Shown here piece after piece: positions 43,253 to 52,867 of a DNA stretch of 64,000 nt. Location: assembly GCF_907165045.1 (NCBI RefSeq), contig NZ_CAJRAU010000001.1, positions 1,116,001-1,180,000 on the forward strand, read 5' to 3'. The position numbers and the translations under genes are program-made. Under the pieces are notes generated by a model. The model was not told the DNA's origin. It made no database searches and worked only from the letters and a program-made list of their open reading frames with translations. Positions within the stretch are counted from its first letter, which is position 1; every line of letters starts with the position of its first letter. The DNA is from Dyadobacter linearis (GTDB taxonomy: Bacteria > Bacteroidota > Bacteroidia > Cytophagales > Spirosomataceae).

Positions 43253-43596
43253 AACCCCTGATTTTGACCGTGACACTTCTTGCAAAAAATGTATGCCTGA
43301 GGTTACTAAATCGGAAGTGATATTCTTATTAAAACATCAATTCCAGCGTAAATGCAAAAAACGCAGTATTTAAAATTTTAGCTGAACAGCTACACAAGGC
43401 GCGAAATAGTTAGCTGGGGTGAATTTGCCATAGCGGTCACATGGAATGGGGAAACCGCAAAGCGCAAATCACATACCTGATGCGATATTTTTGTCGTGTA
43501 CCGAAAGCGGCTAACTTTGCCAGCTTAACAATATTTGAATACAATCGGGGTTAAATAAAACAGCGTCTTTTGGGCTGTCATTTGAAATTAAATAAT
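43253..43596. other. 344-base gap between divergent genes
   Basis: It separates the helical-bundle gene (minus) from the PPIase lipoprotein gene (plus) and holds a promoter for the latter at 43490-43519. I see no open frame with coding character, no tRNA and no repeat in the remainder. Confidence 0.6.
43490..43519 (+). promoter_or_regulatory. Promoter of the PPIase operon
   Basis: TTTG (43490-43493), an 18-base spacer and TAACTTTG (43512-43519) match both Bacteroidota elements. Transcription would start near 43526, about 70 bases before the ATG. Confidence 0.6.
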
Positions 43597-45885
43597 ATGC
43601 TTAGAGCAACTTCCTTTATTATTACTACTGCGCTTTTCACGACTTTATCCTGTAAAACATCCGCACCGCCCAAGCAAGCTGTCACTGAGGAGCAGCCGCT
43701 GCTTGAAATAGGAAACGAGAAATTTTCAATCGACGAATACCAGGACTCTTATAACAAAAACAAATTCGCCTCCGACTCCACCAAAGAGCTCACACCGAAG
43801 GAATACCTCGACCTATATACGGACGTAAAGATCAAGGTGATGCAGGCGAAACAGGACGGCAGGGATACCACATTGGACTACCGGGAGGAAATTGCTTCGT
43901 ACCGGGAACAACTGGCTAAAAATCATCTGGTTGACAAAGATTTAGTAGAGAAATTTACTAACGAAGCTTACAACAGATTGAAGCAGGAAGTGCGGGCTTC
44001 GCATATATTGGTAGCTGTATCCGAGGACGCTGCGCCGGCTGATACCCTGGAAGCGCACCGCGCCGCAATTGCATTAAGGGGCCGCCTGGAAGAGGGTTCC
44101 GATTTTGGAGATATCGCTTCCCGCTTTTCAAAAGATGCTACTGCAAAGAAAAACAAGGGAGACCTGGGTTACTTCACCGCTTTTCAGACCCTGTACCCTA
44201 TTGAAAATGCCGCCTATAATCTTTCCGTCGGCAGGGTTTCCCAACCCGTTCGGACAAAAACCGGTTACCACCTTATTAAGGTAACCGACCGGCGCGCCAA
44301 TCGGGGAATGATCCAGATTGCGCATATTATGGTACAGGATACCAACGCCGCTGCCGGCCAGAAAGAAGCTGCGAAAGCAAAAATCGACGAAGCCTACAAG
44401 CTTTTGCAAGACGGTGAAAGCTGGGCTGATGTAGTCGCCAACTATTCTGATGACAAACAGTCCAAGAAAAATAATGGCCTTTTGCCGCTGTTCGGTATTG
44501 GTGAAATGGTACCTGAGATCGAGGAAGCTGCCTATGCATTGAGCAAGCCTGAAAGTTACTCCAAGCCCGTTTTAACTATTTACGGCTGGCATATTATCAA
44601 GCTGATCCAAAAAAAGCCGATAGAAAGCTTTGCTGTGATGGCGCCTGCATTACGTAAAAAAGTAGTAACCGATTCACGCGGAAAGATCATTGAAGCGGCA
44701 CGGGCGAGACAATTACGCAACAAATATGCGGTTCAGGAATTTGCTGATCAGTATCAGGAAATGGCCGGCTTGCAGGATAGCAGCCTGATTACCGGGAAAT
44801 GGGATTACCAGCGGGCCGTTTCAAAAGACTGGTCAGCAAGCACTTTGTTCAAGATCGAGGAGCAATCTTACGACGCATTGTCTTTTCTGGATTTTGTAAA
44901 AAGGCGCCAGCAGCGGAGACCGAAAGATTCATCTCCGGCTGTGATTTTCAATAGATATTACAATGAATATCTGTCTGAATGCCTTTTTCAATACGAAAGA
45001 GAACATTTGGAAGAAACCAATCCTGAGTTTAGAAGCTTATTAAAGGAGATTAAAGAAGGCGTGCTTTTGTCGCAGGTAATGGAGGAAAATGTTTGGCAAA
45101 AATCGCTCTCGGACTCGACCGGCCAGGTGCGTTTTTACGAACAAAATAAAGGCCGCTACAACTATCCCGAACGCGCACTGGCCACGGTTATTTCTGCGAA
45201 AGACACGCAGACTGTCAACTCAATCAGAAAGATACTGGCGGTTGCTCCCTATCGGTTAGAGAGAAAATCCAAGGAAATACTTTTTGAAGCCGGCTCTACC
45301 ATTATCAGTCCGGCCGAAACATCGTCCCTGGAAGACCTGGCTCTTATCATGCAGAAAAATCCCGACTATGTAGTTGAAATAGCGGGCTACCGTTCCACCG
45401 AAGAGCCCGAAATGGCTTCTGCGGCACGAATCAGAAATGTTGTGAAGTATTTAAATACACAAAACATACCGATTCTGCGTATTATAGAAAAGGACTACGG
45501 TTCTTTCCGGCAAGCGGCTGAGGCTGAGCGTAACCGAAGAGTAGCATTTCAGTTTTACAGCCAGTCAATCAAGGATGTTGAAAAGGTGTATAATTCCGAT
45601 GCAGGCGCTTCCGTCTTGATTGAAGATGGCTATTTTAACCGCGATAACCGGTATCTGGCCAAAGCCAAATGGGATATTGGCGAACAAACCAGCGAAGAAA
45701 ACGGCGCCGCAACGTGGGTAAATATCCGGAAAATTGAACCGGCCCGGCCGAAGACTTTTATGGAAGCGCGCGGCAGTGTGATCAACGATTACCAGAAAGA
45801 GCTCGAAAAACAGTGGGTGAACCGGTTGCAGCAGCAATATCCTGTGAAAGTCAATGCACAAGAATTAGAGAAAATTAAGCGTTAA
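43597..45885 (+). CDS. Periplasmic parvulin-type PPIase lipoprotein with embedded OmpA-like domain
   Basis: A 762-residue lipoprotein (MLRATSFIITTALFTTLSC, Cys19). Two PpiC rotamase domains follow a helical N-terminal region: about 131-230 (VRASHILVAVSE ... GDLGYF ... GYHLIKV) and about 237-335 (IQIAHIMVQDT ... GWHIIKL). Near 558-650 a stretch reading ILFEAGSTIISPAETSSLEDLALIMQ, then VVEIAGYRSTEE and AARIRNVVKYL, has the layout of an OmpA C-terminal domain. The peptidoglycan-binding Asp/Arg residues are replaced there (GYRS in place of GHTD). It probably assists folding of outer-membrane proteins. It leads an operon with a SurA-like PPIase and MoxR. Confidence 0.86.
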   Translation: MLRATSFIITTALFTTLSCKTSAPPKQAVTEEQPLLEIGNEKFSIDEYQDSYNKNKFASDSTKELTPKEYLDLYTDVKIKVMQAKQDGRDTTLDYREEIASYREQLAKNHLVDKDLVEKFTNEAYNRLKQEVRASHILVAVSEDAAPADTLEAHRAAIALRGRLEEGSDFGDIASRFSKDATAKKNKGDLGYFTAFQTLYPIENAAYNLSVGRVSQPVRTKTGYHLIKVTDRRANRGMIQIAHIMVQDTNAAAGQKEAAKAKIDEAYKLLQDGESWADVVANYSDDKQSKKNNGLLPLFGIGEMVPEIEEAAYALSKPESYSKPVLTIYGWHIIKLIQKKPIESFAVMAPALRKKVVTDSRGKIIEAARARQLRNKYAVQEFADQYQEMAGLQDSSLITGKWDYQRAVSKDWSASTLFKIEEQSYDALSFLDFVKRRQQRRPKDSSPAVIFNRYYNEYLSECLFQYEREHLEETNPEFRSLLKEIKEGVLLSQVMEENVWQKSLSDSTGQVRFYEQNKGRYNYPERALATVISAKDTQTVNSIRKILAVAPYRLERKSKEILFEAGSTIISPAETSSLEDLALIMQKNPDYVVEIAGYRSTEEPEMASAARIRNVVKYLNTQNIPILRIIEKDYGSFRQAAEAERNRRVAFQFYSQSIKDVEKVYNSDAGASVLIEDGYFNRDNRYLAKAKWDIGEQTSEENGAATWVNIRKIEPARPKTFMEARGSVINDYQKELEKQWVNRLQQQYPVKVNAQELEKIKR

Positions 45886-45956
45886 GATGTATTTTAGCAT
45901 TATTAAAAATAAAATCAGAAAACCCGCAAGTGTTTAAAATTGGAATAACTAATCAT

Positions 45957-47330
45957 ATGAAAATAAATAAATTGTTTGCTGTCGGCTTGATGATGGTCCT
46001 GACGCTGTTTGTCAGTCTGAAAAGCAATGGGCAAGGTCAGCAGGGCGTAAGCCTCGACAAAATTATCGCCAGGGTCGATAATCACTACATTCTGAATTCC
46101 GAACTGGAAGAAATGTACAACCAGTACAAGGCAGAAGGCCGGACTGCGCCGGAAAAATGCCAGTTGCTCGAATCTCTGATCATCAACAAAATGCTTCTTG
46201 CCAAAGCGGAAATAGATTCAGTTTTGGTGGAAGATAAAGAAGTTGACGGCGAACTGGACGCAAAAATGGGTTATATGATCCAGCGTTTCGGTTCGGAAAA
46301 GAATATTGTTGAAGCTTATGGAAAAAGTATTGATAACCTGAAAGCAGAATTGCGGCAGCAGGTAAAAGAGCAGAAAGTGGTTGAGAAAATGCAGCGTACG
46401 ATTTCAGGTAATGTAAAAATTACACCCAATGAAGTTCGCAAGTTCTTCAACTCGATCCCGAAAGACAGTCTTCCCTATATTCCTTCGGAAGTTGAGATCG
46501 GGCATATCGTGAAACTGGGAACGGTGACACGGGAGCAAAAAGACAAACTGCGCCAGCAGCTGGTAGAGCTGAAACAACGTGCCGAAAAGGGAGAAGACTT
46601 TGCTACATTATCGCAGATTTATTCGGAAGATCTGGGCTCAGCCAAAAATGGCGGTGACCTGGGATTTGCCAAAAGGGGCGCAATGGTACCAGAATTCGAA
46701 GGGGCCGCATTGGCGCTGAAACCAGGCGAAATGTCCGACCCGATTGAATCGCAATATGGTTTTCACTTGATCAAGATGATCGAAACGCGTGGAGCCGAAT
46801 ATCATGCGAGACATATTCTGTTACGTCCTGATTACAACAAAGGAACTGATATGTCGCAGGCGGTACGCTCGCTGGACAGTCTGAGAAAACTGATCGAGAT
46901 TGACACATTGAAATTTGCAAAAGCAGCTCTGGACAATTCCGACGACAAAATGACGGCGGAATCTGGCGGTTTGATCCAGGATAGAAACACAGGTTTGTCT
47001 AAACTTACCCTCGATGCTTCCATGGACCCGGCGCTTTATTTCGCCATTGATACGATGAAAGTAGGCGAATTGAGCCAGCCGGTATCTTACCGTACCGAAG
47101 ACGGAAGCAGCGCGATGCGGATTATCTGGTACAAGAGCAAATCCGAGCCGCATACAGCGAATTTGCGTGACGATTACGAGAAACTTTCACAGATCGTGCT
47201 TAGCAACAAGCGTAACAATGCATTAGAAGAATGGTTTAAAAAGGCGCAGGGAGATGTATTTATCAGCATCGAACCCGAATACAAAAATTGTCAGGTGCTC
47301 GGTTTAGCAGCGGCCGGTAATGATATTTAG
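45957..47330 (+). CDS. SurA-like periplasmic peptidyl-prolyl isomerase
   Basis: A 457-residue exported chaperone/isomerase. ATG 45957 gives the signal peptide (MKINKLFAVGLMMVLTLFVSLKSNGQ). The N-terminal SurA-type domain is recognisable in DKIIARVDNHYILNSELEEMY and LLESLIINKMLLAKAEID. The first parvulin domain is intact: EVEIGHIVKLG, then DFATLSQIYSED, NGGDLGFAKRGAMVPEFEGAAL and GFHLIKM. A second, at about 285-400, is degenerate (YHARHILLRPDYNKG ... ESGGLIQD). It lies 71 bases after the PPIase lipoprotein gene and upstream of moxR, a known Bacteroidota arrangement, and probably serves outer-membrane protein maturation. Confidence 0.92.
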   Translation: MKINKLFAVGLMMVLTLFVSLKSNGQGQQGVSLDKIIARVDNHYILNSELEEMYNQYKAEGRTAPEKCQLLESLIINKMLLAKAEIDSVLVEDKEVDGELDAKMGYMIQRFGSEKNIVEAYGKSIDNLKAELRQQVKEQKVVEKMQRTISGNVKITPNEVRKFFNSIPKDSLPYIPSEVEIGHIVKLGTVTREQKDKLRQQLVELKQRAEKGEDFATLSQIYSEDLGSAKNGGDLGFAKRGAMVPEFEGAALALKPGEMSDPIESQYGFHLIKMIETRGAEYHARHILLRPDYNKGTDMSQAVRSLDSLRKLIEIDTLKFAKAALDNSDDKMTAESGGLIQDRNTGLSKLTLDASMDPALYFAIDTMKVGELSQPVSYRTEDGSSAMRIIWYKSKSEPHTANLRDDYEKLSQIVLSNKRNNALEEWFKKAQGDVFISIEPEYKNCQVLGLAAAGNDI

Positions 47331-47382
47331 CGCCTTGTTTCGATTGCATTGAAGGAGTATTTAAAAATTAACCCATTACACT

Positions 47383-48345
47383 GTGAAGTATTCATCGGAC
47401 GTAGAAGCTGCCGAAGCTATGAAAGTAGCTTACGAGAAGATCAGGAGGGAAATCGGTAATGTGATTATTGGTCAGGACGAGGTGGTGAAACGGTTACTAA
47501 CCGCCATTTTTTGCCAGGGTCACTGTCTTTTGGTCGGCGTACCCGGGTTGGCGAAAACGTTGTTGATCCAAACGATCGCATCTTCGCTCGACCTCAACTT
47601 CAACCGGATCCAGTTTACGCCCGATTTAATGCCTTCCGATATTCTGGGATCAGAAACGCTCGACCAGAACAGAAATTTTAAATTCATCAAAGGGCCTGTT
47701 TTCGCAAACATTATCCTTGCAGATGAGATCAACCGGACACCTCCAAAAACGCAATCGGCACTGCTGGAAGCAATGCAGGAATATTCTGTAACGATCGCCG
47801 GAGCGAAGCACAATCTGGAAAGACCATTTTTTGTTCTGGCTACGCAAAACCCAATCGAACAGGAAGGTACCTATCCCCTGCCCGAAGCCCAGCTCGACCG
47901 GTTTATGTTTATGATCCAGCTGGACTATCCTTCTTATGCAGAGGAAGTTAATATTGTAAAAAACACGACGAGCGACAACCGTTATCAGGTTCAGAAAGTG
48001 ATCAGTTCGGAAGAAATAATGGACTTCCAACACCTGGTGCGCCGCGTTCCGGTGACTGACCATGTGATTGAATATGCCGTGAAGCTTGTTCATAAAACGC
48101 GGCCGGCAGCAGGATTGGCAGTAAAAGAAACAAACGATTACCTGGAATGGGGCGCTGGTCCGCGCGCTTCTCAGGCTCTGATCCTGGCAGCGAAATGTAA
48201 TGCATTGCTTTCGGGCAAATACTCGCCGGATATTGAAGATGTGAAAGCGGTTGCACTACCTGTACTTCGCCACCGCATTATCCGCAATTTCAAGGCGGAG
48301 GCGGAAGGAATTTCGGTTGACGATATCATCGGAAGACTGGTTTAG
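47383..48345 (+). CDS. MoxR-family AAA+ ATPase
   Basis: A 320-residue AAA+ ATPase of the MoxR group, thought to act as a chaperone for assembly of complexes, often with VWA-domain proteins. Walker A is GVPGLAKT at 52-59 and Walker B LADEINR around Asp114-Glu115. The MoxR-specific LATQNPIEQEGTYPLPEAQLDRF segment follows. The start is GTG 47383 (no nearby ATG). It is the third gene of the PPIase operon. No VWA or DUF58 gene follows; a terminator comes next. Confidence 0.95.
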   Translation: MKYSSDVEAAEAMKVAYEKIRREIGNVIIGQDEVVKRLLTAIFCQGHCLLVGVPGLAKTLLIQTIASSLDLNFNRIQFTPDLMPSDILGSETLDQNRNFKFIKGPVFANIILADEINRTPPKTQSALLEAMQEYSVTIAGAKHNLERPFFVLATQNPIEQEGTYPLPEAQLDRFMFMIQLDYPSYAEEVNIVKNTTSDNRYQVQKVISSEEIMDFQHLVRRVPVTDHVIEYAVKLVHKTRPAAGLAVKETNDYLEWGAGPRASQALILAAKCNALLSGKYSPDIEDVKAVALPVLRHRIIRNFKAEAEGISVDDIIGRLV

Positions 48346-48367
48346 CAAGAATAAATAGATTGATATG

Positions 48368-48403
48368 AAATTGTGCAGGTCGGCGATTTGCACAATTTTT
48401 TTG
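48368..48403 (+). terminator. Intrinsic terminator after moxR
   Basis: AAATTGTGCA (48368-48377) pairs with TGCACAATTT (48389-48398) around an 11-base loop, with a T run following. Confidence 0.88.
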
Positions 48404-48435
48404 TTTAAGGTTATATCAAAACAAAGATTTTTCAA

Positions 48436-50031
48436 ATGGATATTCAAGGTAAAAACTATATTGGCTACTCACTTTCAGCCGAAAGCGATCGTACATTTCA
48501 AGCTTATGTACCTTCCCAAGACGATTTTCTTCCTGAGAGATTTCATGTAGCAACGAGTGCGGAAGTAGAGCAAACAATGCGCCTTGCTGAAAAGGCATTT
48601 CAGGAATATGCCGGAATTTCTGCCAGCCGCCGCGCCGACTTTCTGATCGCTATTACCGAAGAAATGTTAGCAATCGGCGACCACTTGCTTGAACGTGCGA
48701 GCCAGGAGACAGGTTTGCCCGCTGGGCGGTTGCAGGGAGAACGTGCCCGCACAATTAACCAGCTCACCCAGTTCGCCGATTTGCTCCGCGAAGGTTCCTG
48801 GGTAGAAGCTAGTATTGACACTGCATTGCCAGACCGCCAGCCTGCGCCGAAGCCGGATATTCGTAAAATGCTGGTACCGATCGGACCGGTGGTGGTTTTC
48901 GGTTCGAGTAACTTCCCTTTTGCCTATTCGGTGGCGGGTGTAGATGTGGGGCCGGCAATTGCGGCTGGAAATCCCGTGATCGTAAAAGCGCACGCGGCGC
49001 ACCCTGGCGTGAGCGATCTTACTGCGCAGGCAATCGTAGCAGCTGCGAAAAGAACGGGAATGCCAGAAGGTGTTTTCTCAATGCTATACGATGATAAATT
49101 TGAGGTAGGCGCTGCGTTGGTGAAACATCCTGTGACTGCGGCCGTTGGTTTCACCGGTTCATTCAAAGGCGGAATGGCGCTGCATAAACTCGCGCAGGAG
49201 CGGGAAGATCCTATTCCTGTTTTTGCCGAAATGGGTAGTGTGAACCCGATAGTAGTTTTGCCTCAATATTTGAAGAACAATGCACAGGAGCTGGGAAAAA
49301 CGCTCGCTGGTTCAGTAAGCCTGGGCGCCGGCCAATTTTGCACCAATCCCGGACTTGTATTTGTAACGCGGTCTGAGGGAGTGGATTTATTTAAAGAATA
49401 TTACCAAAAAGCAATAGCAGAAACTGTCTCGGCAACTATGCTGACTGCGGGTATATGCAAGAATTTCTATCGCCTGCGGGATGAAGTGTTCGGGCAAAAT
49501 GACGTTTCGGAACTGGTGGTCTCAGAGAATATAAATAGCGGAGAAAATCAGGCGCAGGCTTCTATTGCCGAGGTTTCCGGTGCCGCCTTTATTGCTAATC
49601 CAAAATTGCATGAAGAGGTTTTTGGACCGTTTTCTTTGCTGGTGGTTTGTGAAAATACCGACGAACTGCTGAATGCAATTTCGCATTTGAAAGGGCAACT
49701 TACCGCAACTTTAATGGCCGAAGAAACCGAGGCCGCCTCCTACCCCGCACTACTGCGACAACTCGCTAGAATATCGGGCAGGTTTATCATGAACGGAGTT
49801 CCTACCGGCGTCGAAGTTTGTCCTTCCATGCATCACGGCGGCCCTTTTCCGGCAACAGTTGATTCGAAATTTACCTCGGTGGGCAGGCATTCTATTCTGC
49901 GTTTCGTGCGGCCGCAATCTTTCCAGAACTGGCCGGATTCGCTGCTGCCTGACGCATTGAAAAATGATAATCCGCTTGGGATAAACAGGTTAGTGAACAA
50001 TATACTAACCAGCGAGAGCGTGAGTCACTGA
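48436..50031 (+). CDS. Aldehyde dehydrogenase, alpha-ketoglutaric semialdehyde dehydrogenase-like
   Basis: A 531-residue NAD(P)-dependent aldehyde dehydrogenase. The catalytic Glu265 is in FAEMGSVNP and the nucleophile Cys302 in GAGQFCTNPG. The FGSSNFPFAYSVAGVD and KAHAAHPGVSD stretches are typical of the ketoglutaric-semialdehyde branch, which completes non-phosphorylative pentose, glucarate or hydroxyproline breakdown. No such pathway genes sit nearby, so the physiological substrate is uncertain. Its 3' end overlaps truA by 7 bases (convergent). It stands alone behind the moxR terminator. Confidence 0.9.
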   Translation: MDIQGKNYIGYSLSAESDRTFQAYVPSQDDFLPERFHVATSAEVEQTMRLAEKAFQEYAGISASRRADFLIAITEEMLAIGDHLLERASQETGLPAGRLQGERARTINQLTQFADLLREGSWVEASIDTALPDRQPAPKPDIRKMLVPIGPVVVFGSSNFPFAYSVAGVDVGPAIAAGNPVIVKAHAAHPGVSDLTAQAIVAAAKRTGMPEGVFSMLYDDKFEVGAALVKHPVTAAVGFTGSFKGGMALHKLAQEREDPIPVFAEMGSVNPIVVLPQYLKNNAQELGKTLAGSVSLGAGQFCTNPGLVFVTRSEGVDLFKEYYQKAIAETVSATMLTAGICKNFYRLRDEVFGQNDVSELVVSENINSGENQAQASIAEVSGAAFIANPKLHEEVFGPFSLLVVCENTDELLNAISHLKGQLTATLMAEETEAASYPALLRQLARISGRFIMNGVPTGVEVCPSMHHGGPFPATVDSKFTSVGRHSILRFVRPQSFQNWPDSLLPDALKNDNPLGINRLVNNILTSESVSH

Positions 50032-50777
50032 CCTAGCAATATAGATTCGGGGTAACCTACTTCTGTTAAAAACAAACCTTCTGCCGGGGCCTGCGCTCCG
50101 GCATTTTTTCTGTTTTTTGAAATAATTATTTCCTCAAAATCCTGAACCGACTTTTTGCCTTTGCCCACTTCCAGCAAAGTCCCCACCACCGCGCGCACCA
50201 TTCCACGCAAAAATCGATTTGCCTGAATGTGGAAAACTAGCATATCGTCCGTTTCTCGCCAAACCGCCTCCGTAATCGTGCACCTGAAGTTATTGACGTT
50301 TGTATGGATCTTACTGAAACTTTCGAAATCGTTGTGCCGCAATAGCAGGCCGGCAGCTTTGTTCATCAGATCGACATCCAGATCTGCTTTTAACAAAAAA
50401 GACAAACCGGTCAGAAAAGGATCTTTACGCTTTGAAATGCGGTATTCGTACTTCCGGTGACTCGCTGCGAAACGTGAATTAAGATCTGCTGCAACCTGGT
50501 ACACATTCCTGACCGCAATATCTCTCGGGATCATGCCATTTATTTTGTAAATGAATAAATCGTGGTCCGGAATGGGATTATTCAAATCAAAATGGGCGAA
50601 TTGTTGTTCTGCATGTACGCCGGTATCCGTTCGGCTGCTGCCGGTCAGTTCAACAGTGGCGCGAAAGAGTTTTGTAAGTGCTTCTTCGAGCACCTGCTGC
50701 ACACCGAGCGCATTATTTTGCTTTTGCCAGCCATTGTAAGCTGTTCCGCGATAAGAAAATTCCAGAAAATAGCGCAT
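50025..50777 (-). CDS. truA: tRNA pseudouridine(38-40) synthase TruA
   Basis: A 250-residue enzyme that isomerises uridines in the anticodon stem-loop of many tRNAs. The catalytic Asp51 lies in SSRTDTGVHAEQQFAHFD. Other family stretches are EFSYRGTAYNGWQKQ at the start, RKYEYRIS in the middle and NRFLRGMVRAVVGTLLEVGKG near the end. ATG 50777 was chosen because family similarity begins there. It is convergent with the aldehyde dehydrogenase gene and divergent from glnS. Confidence 0.96.
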   Translation of the reverse strand: MRYFLEFSYRGTAYNGWQKQNNALGVQQVLEEALTKLFRATVELTGSSRTDTGVHAEQQFAHFDLNNPIPDHDLFIYKINGMIPRDIAVRNVYQVAADLNSRFAASHRKYEYRISKRKDPFLTGLSFLLKADLDVDLMNKAAGLLLRHNDFESFSKIHTNVNNFRCTITEAVWRETDDMLVFHIQANRFLRGMVRAVVGTLLEVGKGKKSVQDFEEIIISKNRKNAGAQAPAEGLFLTEVGYPESILLGQ

Positions 50778-50882
50778 GGTGCAAAAGTAAGGCAAACCGC
50801 AGAGATTTGCGATTTACATTCTGATTTGCGGATTTTGTTGGGAAGAAGATTAACTTTGAGAATTGGATAATTTCATTATTAT

Positions 50883-52556
50883 ATGATTACGGAAGACAAA
50901 AAGGAAGAGAAAAGCCTGAATTTTATAGAAGAGATCGTAGAGGCCGATTTGCAATCAGGAAAATACACTCAGATCGTTACCCGCTTCCCGCCAGAACCTA
51001 ATGGTTATCTGCACATTGGGCACGCGTCATCTATTTGTCTCAACTTTGGATTAACCAAAAAATTTCCCGGCTACACCAACCTGCGATTTGACGATACCAA
51101 CCCCGTAACTGAGGATACGGAGTACGTGGAGAGCATTAAACGGGATATCCGCTGGATGGGATTTGAGTGGAAACACGAACTTTACGCTTCCGATTATTTC
51201 GATACTTTATATGATTTCGCCGTTTCGCTGATCCAGCGAGGTCTTGCTTACGTCGATGATTCCACTTCGGAGGAAATCGCCGCACTTAAAGGTACGCCTA
51301 CCGAGCCGGGAAAAGACAGCCCGTACCGTGATCGCAGCGTGGAAGAAAATCTTGTACTTTTTGAACAAATGCGGAATGGCGATTTTCCGGACGGAAGTCG
51401 CACGCTGCGTGCCAAAATAGATATGGCGCATATCAATATGCTCATGCGCGACCCGATTTTGTATCGTATTAAACACGCGAAACACCACCGTACCGGCGAA
51501 AAATGGTGCATTTACCCGATGTACGATTTCGCTCACGGACAAAGTGATTCCATAGAAACCGTGACGCATTCCATTTGTACGCTCGAATTTGCGCCGCACA
51601 GGGAATTGTACGACTGGCTTATCGCACAGCTGAATATATATCCATCACACCAGTATGAGTTCGCACGCCGAAACCTGAACTACACAGTTACCAGCAAGCG
51701 AAAACTGCTGCAACTTGTTCAGGAAAAACATGTTAGCGGCTGGGATGATCCCCGGATGCCGACGATCAGCGGTTTGCGCCGTCGTGGTTTTACTCCCGAG
51801 AGTATCCGCGATTTCTGTGACCGGATCGGTGTGGCGCGTCGCGAAAATATGATCGATGTGGGCTTGCTGGAATTTTGTGTGAGAGAGGATTTGAATAAAA
51901 AGGCGCTGCGCCGAATGGTCGTTCTGGATCCTTTAAAAGTCATTATCACCAATTTCCCGGAAGGCGAAACTGAAATGTGCCACAGCGAAAATAACCCTGA
52001 GGACGTTTCGACTGGCAACCGGGAGATCCCATTTACAAGAGAGATCTATATTGAAAAGGAGGATTTCATGGAAACGCCTTCCAAAAAATATTTCCGCCTG
52101 GCGCCCGGCAAAATGGTCCGTCTGAAAGGTGCATATATCATTCAATGCGACGATTTTGTAAAAGATGAAAATGGCGAAGTAACCGAAGTGCATTGCAGCT
52201 ATGTTGAAAACAGCAAAAGTGGCCACGATACGACGGGTATTCATGTAAAAGGAACCCTGCACTGGGTGTCGGCTGCGCATGCGGTCAAAGCCGAGATCAG
52301 GTTGTATGATCGACTGTTCTCTGTGGAAGATGTTTCCTCTGAGGAAGGTGATTTCAAAGATTACATCAACCCGGAATCCCTGCACGTGATCACCGGCTAC
52401 GCAGAACCCGCGCTACTCGACGCAGAAGAAGGACAATCGTTCCAGTTTCTGCGCAAAGGCTATTTCGTAAAAGACTCCGACAGCCAACCCGGCGCACTGG
52501 TTTTCAACAGAACCGTCACATTGCGAGACAATTGGGCAAAGGCGGCGGAGAAGTAA
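50883..52556 (+). CDS. glnS: Glutaminyl-tRNA synthetase
   Basis: A 557-residue class I aminoacyl-tRNA synthetase. The ATP-binding motifs are PPEPNGYLHIGHA (HIGH) and VTSKRKLLQLV (in place of KMSKS). The GlnRS-specific TRFPPEPNGYLHIGH, EKWCIYPMYDFAHGQSD and two-barrel C-terminal anticodon domain (HWVSAAHAVKAEIRLYDRLF) set it apart from GluRS. Length is close to the E. coli enzyme. A higBA toxin-antitoxin pair begins 28 bases after the stop. Presence of GlnRS is common in Bacteroidota. Confidence 0.97.
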   Translation: MITEDKKEEKSLNFIEEIVEADLQSGKYTQIVTRFPPEPNGYLHIGHASSICLNFGLTKKFPGYTNLRFDDTNPVTEDTEYVESIKRDIRWMGFEWKHELYASDYFDTLYDFAVSLIQRGLAYVDDSTSEEIAALKGTPTEPGKDSPYRDRSVEENLVLFEQMRNGDFPDGSRTLRAKIDMAHINMLMRDPILYRIKHAKHHRTGEKWCIYPMYDFAHGQSDSIETVTHSICTLEFAPHRELYDWLIAQLNIYPSHQYEFARRNLNYTVTSKRKLLQLVQEKHVSGWDDPRMPTISGLRRRGFTPESIRDFCDRIGVARRENMIDVGLLEFCVREDLNKKALRRMVVLDPLKVIITNFPEGETEMCHSENNPEDVSTGNREIPFTREIYIEKEDFMETPSKKYFRLAPGKMVRLKGAYIIQCDDFVKDENGEVTEVHCSYVENSKSGHDTTGIHVKGTLHWVSAAHAVKAEIRLYDRLFSVEDVSSEEGDFKDYINPESLHVITGYAEPALLDAEEGQSFQFLRKGYFVKDSDSQPGALVFNRTVTLRDNWAKAAEK

Positions 52557-52584
52557 GGAAAGGTTCATACACACACACTTTTTG

Positions 52585-52863
52585 ATGATTGTATCCATTA
52601 AGCACAAAGGATTGCTGCTCTATTATGAAAGTGGCAATAGCTCTAAATTACCGGCGTCGTACCTTAGAAAGATAGTAAGGATATTTGATCAGCTCGACGC
52701 GGTTTCAAGTTTGGAGGACGTGAAACAATTAGGAAGCGGAGTGCATAGATTATCCGGCGATCTTGCCGAATATTGGTCTATCAAAGTTTCGCCCAACTTC
52801 CGGATTATTTTCCGATTCGAGGACGGTGATATTTACGATGTCGATTACTTAGACTATCATTAA
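52585..52863 (+). CDS. higB: HigB-type RelE/ParE-superfamily toxin
   Basis: A 92-residue ribosome-dependent mRNA interferase-like toxin. The family pattern is complete: KGLLLYYESG, YLRKIVRIFDQLDAVSSLEDVKQLG, VHRLSGDLAEYWSIKVSPNFRIIFRFEDGDIYDVDYLDYH. ATG 52585 was taken in place of a TTG directly upstream. The toxin precedes the antitoxin, which is the usual order for higBA, with only 4 bases between. It is inserted right behind glnS. The short ACACACACAC run before it is unremarkable. Confidence 0.92.
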   Translation: MIVSIKHKGLLLYYESGNSSKLPASYLRKIVRIFDQLDAVSSLEDVKQLGSGVHRLSGDLAEYWSIKVSPNFRIIFRFEDGDIYDVDYLDYH

Positions 52864-52867
52864 TACT

